Positions 1 to 5,901 of a DNA stretch of 7,015 nucleotides are shown piece by piece. Origin of the DNA: Actinomycetes bacterium (GTDB lineage Bacteria > Actinomycetota > Acidimicrobiia > Acidimicrobiales > RAAP-2). The notes below the pieces were generated by a model. It searched no databases and was not told the origin of the DNA. It saw only the letters and a list, made by a program, of their open reading frames with translations. The DNA is taken from contig JAKBAZ010000069.1 of NCBI GenBank assembly GCA_021826255.1, positions 1 to 7,015 of the forward strand, in the 5' to 3' direction. A program made the position numbers and the translations under genes. Numbering within the stretch: the first letter of the stretch is position 1; every line of letters starts with the position of its first letter.

Positions 1-75
1 GGCGCGCGGGCCCTCGAGGAGATCATCGAGGTGGGGCCAGAAGGAGCACAGGCACGGGTGAACGGTGGACTCTAA
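1..75 (+). CDS. pth: Peptidyl-tRNA hydrolase, C-terminal end (5' truncated)
   Basis: Frame 1 is open from the window edge to a TAA at 73-75 and encodes the last 24 residues of a protein that begins outside the window. The tail has the pattern A-L-E-x-I-I-x-x-G-x-E-x-A-Q-x-R-V-N, which resembles the C-terminal helix of bacterial peptidyl-tRNA hydrolase (G-x-E-x-A-x-N-R-h-N/H). Pth cleaves peptidyl-tRNAs that drop off ribosomes and recycles the tRNA in the cytoplasm. None of its catalytic residues lie in this fragment, so the call rests on the short tail and on the position directly upstream of mfd, where actinobacterial genomes often have pth. The last 11 bases overlap the start of mfd. Another gene with an Ala/Glu-rich C-terminal helix cannot be excluded. 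Confidence 0.62.
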   Translation, partial: GARALEEIIEVGPEGAQARVNGGL

Positions 76-3000
76 CCCTCGGGGGCTCGCGAGGGTTCTC
101 GAGCGAGTCGCCCCGGATATTGCTCGCGCCCTCGAGGAGCGCCGCCTCGTCCCGAACGGGGCCACCACGCCACTGGCGTTGAGCAGCGTCGCACTCTTGA
201 GAGGACCCACTGTGGCCATCGTGGCCTCCTCGAGTGACGCCGAGGCGATTACTCAGGCCGCCCGGGCGCTCTTCGACGAGTCGTCCGAAGTGGCGCTCTG
301 GCCAGCCTGGGACACTCACCCCCTGGAACGAGTGAGTCCCGAAGTGACGACGATGGCCGCGCGAGCGCGACTCCGCTGGCTCCTTCACGAGGGTCGAGGA
401 CCGCGACTCATCGTGACGTCCGTGCGGGGGGTGGCCCAGCTGGTGGCCCCCCACGCTCCCGTGCCCCTCGTGCGCCTCGAGCGGGGCCAGTCCGTCGCGC
501 GAGACGTCGTCGTCGCCGCCCTGATCGAGCGGGGCTATCGGCGAGAGACCCTGGTCGAACACCGGGGCGAGATGGCGGTTCGGGGCGGCATCGTCGATGT
601 CTGGGACCCCGACGAGGAGTTTCCGGTCCGCGTGGACTTCTTTGGTGACGAGATTGAGCGCCTGGCGTACTTCGACGTGGGCACCCAACGTTCGGTGCTC
701 GAGGTGGTGGGCGTGGAGATTGCGCCCGCGCGCGAGTGGCTACCGGACGCGGCCACGCGCGAGCGAGCGGACGAACTCGCTCGCCACGCGTCCTTTGGCC
801 GAGACGTCTTCGACCGGATTGCCCAGGGACACCTCTTCGACGCCCTCGAGGGGTGGATGCCCCTGTTCTGTGAGACTCCTCGAACGCTGCTCGATGAGGC
901 CGCCAATTACCATGTCGTCGTCGTCGACCCCGCGTCGTGTCGCTCCCGACTCGACGACTTACTGAGTGAGGAGCGCGAACTCACCGACGTCGTGGCGACA
1001 ACGTGGGGGGCTGATCGGACGATCCCGCTCCTTCACGTCCCCGCGACCCAGGTGTTTCGCGACTCCGATCTCGCGATGGACGGGGCGTTCGCCGACGACG
1101 TCGTGGTGAGTTCCCCGCCGCCCGTCCAGGGTGATCCCTCCCGGCTCGCCACTCACGTCACGGCCTCGGGGAGAAACCACCTCGCGGTGGTCGCGACGTC
1201 GCACGAGGGCTCCCTCGAACGCGTGGCGGATCAGCTGCGCGCCGAGGGACTCGACGTCTCCACCGACCCCGAGAAGGTGCTCGAGTCGCGCGTGAGCGTG
1301 GTGGTCTCGAGTCTGCCCCTCGGATTTCGGGTGGAGAGTTCTGGAGTCACCGTCTGGTCGGAGTCGGACATCACCGGACGGCGCAGCGTTCACCGCGTTG
1401 CGCGAACCCGCACTCGGGCGGTCGACGGGTTCTTCGACGATCTCTCCGTCGGGAGCTACGTCGTGCACCGCCAGCACGGCGTCGCGAAGTTCGCCGGAAC
1501 CACCACGCGGGCAATAAACGGACTGACCCGGGACTACTTGATACTGGAGTTCAAAGACGGTCGCAGTTACTGGCCGACGGAGATGATCGACGCTCTCACG
1601 CCCTACTCGGGTGGCGAGCATCCGACGTTGTCCAAGATGGGTGGCGCGGACTGGCAGCGAACCCGGGCGCGGGCGCGGGCGGAGGCGTTCATCATCGCTC
1701 AAGAGTTGGTCGACCTCTACCGCGAACGCACCGTGGCGCGCGGGTTCGCATTCTCCCCCGACACCGAGTGGCAGCGAGAGATGGAAGAGCAGTTCGCCTT
1801 CCCCTTGACTCCCGATCAGGCGGCGGCGGTGGAGGCGGTGAAGCGCGACATGGAGTCGGAGCGCCCGATGGATCGACTCATCGTCGCCGACGTGGGGTTC
1901 GGCAAGACCGAGATCGCGGTTCGCGCGGCGTTTAAGGCCGTCCAAGATCACAAGCAGGTGGCCGTCCTCGTGCCGACGACCCTGCTCGCCTCACAGCACC
2001 ACCAGGTCTTCACTGAGCGTTTCGCGGGATTTCCAGCCCGGATTGAACTGCTCAGTCGATTCGTCGACGACGCTCACGCCCGCGCGACCCTCGACGGGCT
2101 GGCCGAGGGGCGCGTCGACGTGGTGATTGGGACCCACCGGCTCCTGAGTGAACAGGTGACCTTTCGAGACCTCGGGCTCCTCATTGTCGACGAGGAGCAA
2201 CGTTTCGGCGTCAACCACAAGGAGGCCATCAAGGCCCGTTCGGTGGGAGTCGACGTCCTCACCCTGTCGGCGTCGCCGATCCCGCGCACCCTCGAGATGG
2301 CCTTTTCCGGACTGCGCGATCTCTCCATGGTTCAAACCCCACCGGTGGATCGTCGCCCCATCTTGACTCACGTGGGCGAGTACGACGAGGCCGCCGTCAT
2401 CGAGGCCGTCCGGCGCGAACTGCTTCGCGAAGGTCAAGTGTTCTACGTTCACAATCGGGTCTCGGACATCGACGAGGTGGCCCGACGGCTCACGCACCTC
2501 GTGCCTGACGCTCGAGTGGCGATCGCCCACGGACAGATGGACGAGGGCACCCTCGAGCGAGTGATGATCGATTTCTGGGAACGGCGATTCGACGTGCTGG
2601 TGTGCACCACCATCGTCGAGAACGGCATCGACCTGCCCTCGGTGAACACCCTCATCGTGGACCGCGCCGAGCGACTAGGACTCGGCCAGCTGCACCAGCT
2701 GCGCGGACGAGTGGGGCGTTCGGGTCAACGCGCCTACGCCTACTTATTCCACGCCCCCGCCCAGGTGTTGAGTGAGACGGCCTACGAACGCCTTCGCACC
2801 ATCGGGGACAACACGGCTCTCGGGAGTGGTTTCAAGATCGCCATGAGGGACTTGGAGATCCGCGGAGCGGGAACCTTCCTCGGTCACGAGCAGTCGGGAA
2901 CGTCCATGGCCGCGGTGGGCTTCGATCTCTACATCCAACTCGTCGCCGAGGCGGTGCGCGACGCCTCGGGCGAGCCGGAGGTGGAACCGGTCGAACTCGT

Positions 3001-3436
3001 ACTCGACATTCCTGGCGACGCCCACCTGCCGGTGAGTTACGTGGAGGCTGACGACGCGCGACTCGAGGCGTACCGGCGACTGGCCGCCCTCCGCTCCCTC
3101 GAAGATCTCGACGATCTCGAAGCGGAGTGGAAGGACCGCTACGGCTCACCACCCGCGCCGGCGAGAACCCTTCTCGATCTGGCTCGACTTCGGGTGAGGT
3201 GCCTCGAACTGGGTGTGCACTCTCTGAGCGTGTCGCCGGCTCGCCCGGGCGTGAGGACTACCCCGCTCATTCGGGTGGCCCCCCTGACCTTGAGCGTGTC
3301 ACAGCAGATCCGGCTACGCCGACTCCACTCCTCCAAGTCCTACGACGAGACGGCGAGGGAAGTGCGAGTCGAGAGCGCGAGCCTCACGTCGGCTCCGGCG
3401 CTGCTGGCGTGGCTCAACGAACTCGTCGCGTCGTGA
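65..3436 (+). CDS. mfd: Transcription-repair coupling factor Mfd
   Basis: This encodes an ATP-dependent DNA translocase that finds RNA polymerase stalled at lesions, pushes it off and recruits UvrA for nucleotide excision repair. At 1123 residues it is full length (E. coli 1148). The N-terminal UvrB-like module contains R173-GGI, R189 and F193, which by spacing match the E. coli UvrA-contacting residues R165, R181 and F185 (recalled). A CarD-like RNA polymerase-interaction domain spans about 460-525 (VGSYVVHRQHG). The helicase core has a P-loop at 608-615 (A-DVGFGKT, Lys614), Walker B DEEQ at 709-712, motif III SASPIPR at 735-741 and motif VI QLRGRVGRS at 878-886. DLEIRGAG at 929-936 leads into the C-terminal TRCF domain. 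GTG 65 is the first start after an in-frame TGA at 59-61. AAGGAG at 41-46 is 18 bases away, too far to be a normal ribosome-binding site, so coupling to pth through their 11-base overlap is likely. Conservative oddities are Ala608 and Ser737. Confidence 0.98.
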   Translation: MDSNPRGLARVLERVAPDIARALEERRLVPNGATTPLALSSVALLRGPTVAIVASSSDAEAITQAARALFDESSEVALWPAWDTHPLERVSPEVTTMAARARLRWLLHEGRGPRLIVTSVRGVAQLVAPHAPVPLVRLERGQSVARDVVVAALIERGYRRETLVEHRGEMAVRGGIVDVWDPDEEFPVRVDFFGDEIERLAYFDVGTQRSVLEVVGVEIAPAREWLPDAATRERADELARHASFGRDVFDRIAQGHLFDALEGWMPLFCETPRTLLDEAANYHVVVVDPASCRSRLDDLLSEERELTDVVATTWGADRTIPLLHVPATQVFRDSDLAMDGAFADDVVVSSPPPVQGDPSRLATHVTASGRNHLAVVATSHEGSLERVADQLRAEGLDVSTDPEKVLESRVSVVVSSLPLGFRVESSGVTVWSESDITGRRSVHRVARTRTRAVDGFFDDLSVGSYVVHRQHGVAKFAGTTTRAINGLTRDYLILEFKDGRSYWPTEMIDALTPYSGGEHPTLSKMGGADWQRTRARARAEAFIIAQELVDLYRERTVARGFAFSPDTEWQREMEEQFAFPLTPDQAAAVEAVKRDMESERPMDRLIVADVGFGKTEIAVRAAFKAVQDHKQVAVLVPTTLLASQHHQVFTERFAGFPARIELLSRFVDDAHARATLDGLAEGRVDVVIGTHRLLSEQVTFRDLGLLIVDEEQRFGVNHKEAIKARSVGVDVLTLSASPIPRTLEMAFSGLRDLSMVQTPPVDRRPILTHVGEYDEAAVIEAVRRELLREGQVFYVHNRVSDIDEVARRLTHLVPDARVAIAHGQMDEGTLERVMIDFWERRFDVLVCTTIVENGIDLPSVNTLIVDRAERLGLGQLHQLRGRVGRSGQRAYAYLFHAPAQVLSETAYERLRTIGDNTALGSGFKIAMRDLEIRGAGTFLGHEQSGTSMAAVGFDLYIQLVAEAVRDASGEPEVEPVELVLDIPGDAHLPVSYVEADDARLEAYRRLAALRSLEDLDDLEAEWKDRYGSPPAPARTLLDLARLRVRCLELGVHSLSVSPARPGVRTTPLIRVAPLTLSVSQQIRLRRLHSSKSYDETAREVRVESASLTSAPALLAWLNELVAS

Positions 3437-3440
3437 TAAC

Positions 3441-3446
3441 TAGCAT
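3441..3446 (+). promoter_or_regulatory. Possible -10 element (TAGCAT) for a leaderless transcript
   Basis: TAGCAT fits the TANNNT pattern of actinobacterial -10 boxes. Its last base is seven bases before the GTG at 3453, which is where a transcription start usually falls. No usable ribosome-binding site precedes that GTG: the only GGAG (3447-3450) is two bases away, too close. A leaderless mRNA would explain both facts. I see no convincing -35 hexamer at the usual spacing (3418-3423 reads CGAACT). The site may be coincidental, and the gene may simply be read through from mfd. Confidence 0.35.
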
Positions 3447-3452
3447 GGAGTC

Positions 3453-4538
3453 GTGCGTCGAATCATCCTCGTAGTCGTCCTCGCCGCGGCCATCGCCGTG
3501 GGTTTCGGTCTGCGGTCGAGCACCCCGGCCCTCTCGGTGAACTCGCAGACGGTGTCGCTCGCCGAGTGGTCCAGTGAGCTGGCGGCGCTGCGCTCCAATA
3601 GTGGCCTGCAGTGCTACTACGACGCGTTGACCTCGTCCAACATAGGTCCGGGTGGCGCCCGCGACACTCTGTCGGCGGCGGGTGCGGCGGCGTGGTCCAA
3701 CATCCGCGTCGAGGGTCTCGCGATTGTGGACCAGGTGGAACGAGTTCTTCACCACCGTCCGAGCGCCACCGAGTTGAGCCAGGCCGAGCAGATTCTGGCG
3801 ACGGAGATGCAAAACGCCGCCACCTCGGTGCAGTACACCTGTCCGGTGAGCGCGACGACGGCCCTCTCGGAGATGCCCGCTCCCATGCGTGAGGCTCAAG
3901 TGCGCGCCGAGGCCGACTCGCTCTACCTCGTCTCCACGCTTCCGGGGGCGATCTCGCTCACTCCGGCGGCTCTCGCGACCTACTACGCCCAGCACCGTTC
4001 GAACTACGACACCCTGTGCGTCTCGGCCGCGGTCGTTACTCCCAGTCGCGCGAGCGCTTTTCTCGCGGCGGCCAGTTCGGGCGAGTCGGTGGCCCAACTC
4101 GCGCGTCGGTTCTCCATCGACAGTTCTCGCCTGAAGGGCGGGTCACTCGGCTGCTTCTCACCCGGTTCGTCGAGCTACGTCTCGTTGCGCTCCGACGTCG
4201 CCGGCCAGGCGGTGGGCCACTACAACACCACGGTGCACGCCATTACCTACGGCTCGGGCACCGACGACCTCTTCTTGGCCGTGACGTCGGTGAAGCCCAC
4301 GACCTACGCCCAGGCGGCGACGACGGTCCTGGCCGACGCCCAGAAGGCTAACGCCGCTCTCGCGAGTACGACGAAGGCCCAGCTGCTCTTTCGAGACGCG
4401 GTGACCGTCGCCTCAGCCATTGGTCGTTGGGGCCTCGCGAGTTCGGGTCCCCAGGTGTTCGTCCCTAATCTGCCCACGAGTTCGGGAACGGCGAGTACAA
4501 CTCTGCTCACCACGACGGCGACCACTCCGTACCAGTGA
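3453..4538 (+). CDS. Exported SurA/PrsA-like protein with degenerate parvulin domain
   Basis: The 361-residue product begins with two arginines and a hydrophobic run (about residues 4-20), a signal peptide or membrane anchor. There is no lipobox cysteine. A SurA-N-like helical region follows (VNSQTVSLAEW at 29-39, to about 165), then a parvulin-like segment at about 185-282. The best parvulin landmark is GGSLGCF at 229-235, preceded by S-I-D-S-S and a LA-x-R-F-S helix. The histidine that opens parvulin domains (HILV) and the one near the end (YGYHI) are absent: the matching stretches read CVSAAVV (189-195) and YGSGTDDLF (266-274). It is therefore more likely a chaperone or binding protein than an active prolyl isomerase. 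Cysteines are at 54, 130, 189 and 234. The last 22 residues hold 12 Ser/Thr. It starts at GTG, 16 bases after mfd, and runs into mazG. The fold call is moderately sure; the function is inferred. Confidence 0.75.
   Translation: MRRIILVVVLAAAIAVGFGLRSSTPALSVNSQTVSLAEWSSELAALRSNSGLQCYYDALTSSNIGPGGARDTLSAAGAAAWSNIRVEGLAIVDQVERVLHHRPSATELSQAEQILATEMQNAATSVQYTCPVSATTALSEMPAPMREAQVRAEADSLYLVSTLPGAISLTPAALATYYAQHRSNYDTLCVSAAVVTPSRASAFLAAASSGESVAQLARRFSIDSSRLKGGSLGCFSPGSSSYVSLRSDVAGQAVGHYNTTVHAITYGSGTDDLFLAVTSVKPTTYAQAATTVLADAQKANAALASTTKAQLLFRDAVTVASAIGRWGLASSGPQVFVPNLPTSSGTASTTLLTTTATTPYQ
4535..4538 (+). other. GTGA stop/start overlap coupling the SurA-like gene to mazG
   Basis: The GTG start of mazG (4535-4537) shares bases with the TGA stop of the preceding gene (4536-4538). 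The 20 bases upstream show no purine-rich Shine-Dalgarno motif. Translation of mazG therefore probably depends on ribosomes that finish the upstream gene and restart. The start is well fixed, because the first strand motif of the product (RVRVVGLGPG) begins only four residues in. Confidence 0.75.
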
Positions 4539-5848
4539 GCCCCCGCGTACGAGTTGTAGGTCTCGGCCCTGGCGGGGCCGAGATGATGACGGAGTCGGCC
4601 CGGCGCGCCCTCGAGGGCCCCGTGGTGCGACTGCGCACGAGACGACACCCCGCCGTCGAGGGCCGAGAGTTCGAGAGTTACGACGCGCTCTACGACGTGG
4701 CGGAGTCCTTCGACGAGCTCTACGAACAGATCGTGGCGGACCTGGTGGACCTGGCCCACCGTCACGGTGAGGTGGTCTACGCGGTACCGGGATCGCCCGT
4801 GGTCGCCGAGTCGACCGTGGAGCGACTACGCCAACACTCCGACGTCGAACTTCTCGTGGAACCGGCGGTGTCGGTCCTCGACGTCGCGAGCGTGGCCCTC
4901 GGGATCGACCCGATGGCTAAAGGGATTCGCCTCGTTGACGCCCTCGCCGACGAGTTTCCGAGCGGGCCCGGGCCGTGGCTCATTCTCCAGACCTACTCGC
5001 CGGCGGTGATGGCCCACCTCGCCGACGTTCTCGGACCTTCCACTCCCGTGACTCTCGTCCACCACGCCGGACTGGGTGATGAGGAGATTCGCCACACCAC
5101 CGCGGGGCGACTGAGCGAGGGGCCCGTCGACCACCTCACCTCGGTCTACGTGACTCACCGGCCGAGTGTGGGCCAAGGTGTTGAGGACCTCGTGGCCCTC
5201 GCGCGTCGCCTGCGAGCGGAGTGTCCGTGGGATCAAGAGCAGACGCACGGCTCGCTCGTGCGCCACCTCGTGGAGGAGACCTACGAGGCCCTCGAGGCCC
5301 TCGAGAACTTCGCCGCCGCCGAGGCCTCGGGAGAGGTGGACGAGGTGAGCCGAGCTCACGTCGTTGAGGAGCTGGGTGACGTCCTCTACCAGATTGTGTT
5401 TCACTGCGAACTCGGCGACGAGACTGGCTCGTTTTCCCTCCTCGACGTGGTCGAGGCCCTCGAGGGCAAGCTCATCTCTCGCCACCCCCACGTCTTTGGC
5501 GACGAGGAGGTGGCCAGTGCCGCCGAGGTCGAAGCGCGTTGGGAGGAGTGGAAGGCTGTGGAGAAGAGCCGAGAGTCGGTCACCGATGGCGTTCCCTTCT
5601 CACTGCCGGCCCTCGCCCTCATCCAGAAGCTCCAGCGCCGCGGCGCCTCGGTCGGTCTCGCGCCCGCGTCGGGGACACCCCTCAGTTCCGCTGATCTCCC
5701 AGTATCGGCCGAAGACCTCGCTGACGCTCTCGAGGCCCTCGTCGAGCGCGGAGCGTCCGCGGGACTCGACGTCGAGGGCGTGTTGCGAGAGCGAGCGCGC
5801 GTCGTGCGCGAGACGATTCGTCGACTCGAGGGAGTGAACCCGTCGTAG
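4535..5848 (+). CDS. mazG: MazG nucleotide pyrophosphohydrolase fused to tetrapyrrole-methylase-like domain (YabN type)
   Basis: This 437-residue cytoplasmic protein joins two modules, as B. subtilis YabN does. Residues 1 to about 210 form a tetrapyrrole (corrin/porphyrin) methylase-like domain, with the SAM-loop motif GLGPG at 9-13, YAVPGSP at 82-88 and LTSVYV at 201-206. Its substrate in YabN-type proteins is unknown to me. The MazG domain follows: CPWD at 230-233, EETYE at 247-251 and EELGD at 278-282 supply the EExxE...ExxD magnesium ligands, and KLISRHPHVFG lies at 312-322. This family hydrolyses nucleoside triphosphates to monophosphates and pyrophosphate, clearing abnormal nucleotides. 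A second MazG-like half begins at LPAL (357) but is short and lacks an EExxE helix. Only EDLAD (393-397) recalls the ExxD motif. The gene is coupled to the preceding one by a GTGA overlap and ends at TAG, 53 bases before eno. Confidence 0.95.
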   Translation: MSPRVRVVGLGPGGAEMMTESARRALEGPVVRLRTRRHPAVEGREFESYDALYDVAESFDELYEQIVADLVDLAHRHGEVVYAVPGSPVVAESTVERLRQHSDVELLVEPAVSVLDVASVALGIDPMAKGIRLVDALADEFPSGPGPWLILQTYSPAVMAHLADVLGPSTPVTLVHHAGLGDEEIRHTTAGRLSEGPVDHLTSVYVTHRPSVGQGVEDLVALARRLRAECPWDQEQTHGSLVRHLVEETYEALEALENFAAAEASGEVDEVSRAHVVEELGDVLYQIVFHCELGDETGSFSLLDVVEALEGKLISRHPHVFGDEEVASAAEVEARWEEWKAVEKSRESVTDGVPFSLPALALIQKLQRRGASVGLAPASGTPLSSADLPVSAEDLADALEALVERGASAGLDVEGVLRERARVVRETIRRLEGVNPS

Positions 5849-5862
5849 GGGGCGAGCGAGAG

Positions 5863-5868
5863 TAGCCT
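5863..5868 (+). promoter_or_regulatory. Weak -10 candidate (TAGCCT) upstream of eno
   Basis: TAGCCT fits TANNNT and lies in the 53-base mazG-eno spacer. It would place a transcription start near 5875 and give eno a leader of about 27 bases that includes its ribosome-binding site. No good -35 hexamer is visible (5840-5845 reads CCGTCG). A separate promoter for a highly expressed glycolytic gene at the end of an operon is plausible, but this motif alone is weak. Confidence 0.25.
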
Positions 5869-5886
5869 GGGGAGCGTTCAATCCCC
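5869..5886 (+). other. Small hairpin in the mazG-eno spacer
   Basis: GGGGA at 5869-5873 pairs perfectly with TCCCC at 5882-5886 around an eight-base loop. The five-pair stem ends three bases before the Shine-Dalgarno site of eno. No T-run follows, so it is not a classical intrinsic terminator. It could weakly attenuate read-through, affect mRNA stability, or be chance. Confidence 0.25.
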
Positions 5887-5889
5887 CCG

Positions 5890-5895
5890 AAGGAG
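5890..5895 (+). promoter_or_regulatory. Shine-Dalgarno site of eno (AAGGAG)
   Basis: AAGGAG is a strong match to the anti-Shine-Dalgarno sequence and sits six bases before the ATG at 5902. It fixes the eno start. It is the only strong, well-spaced ribosome-binding site in the window, and eno is the only gene here starting with ATG, as expected for a highly translated glycolytic gene. Confidence 0.85.
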
Positions 5896-5901
5896 CAGCC
5901 C

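Noticed and set aside
959..1951. Long open frame on the - strand (330 codons) inside mfd
   Set aside because: It lies opposite the CarD-like and ATPase parts of mfd, and its translation shows no recognisable domain. Long antisense frames are expected in high-G+C coding DNA.
3101..3122. Near-repeat of GATCTCGA at the mfd 3' part
   Set aside because: It encodes a Glu/Asp-Leu-rich helix of the TRCF domain, and codon reuse explains it.
3445..3474. ATG at 3445 as start of a short leader peptide or of the SurA-like gene
   Set aside because: It is out of frame with the gene (8 bases before the GTG) and reads only nine codons to a TAG. There is no ribosome-binding site or attenuator-like codon pattern.
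3414..4097. Minus-strand frame (227 codons) across the mfd end and the SurA-like gene
   Set aside because: The product is Arg/Gly/His-rich and family-less, while the + strand frame has a clear signal segment and domain landmarks.
5285..5303. Tandem 9-base repeat GAGGCCCTC x2 in mazG
   Set aside because: It encodes EALEAL in the helix just after the EExxE motif and follows from repeated codons. Two units are too few to call a repeat element.
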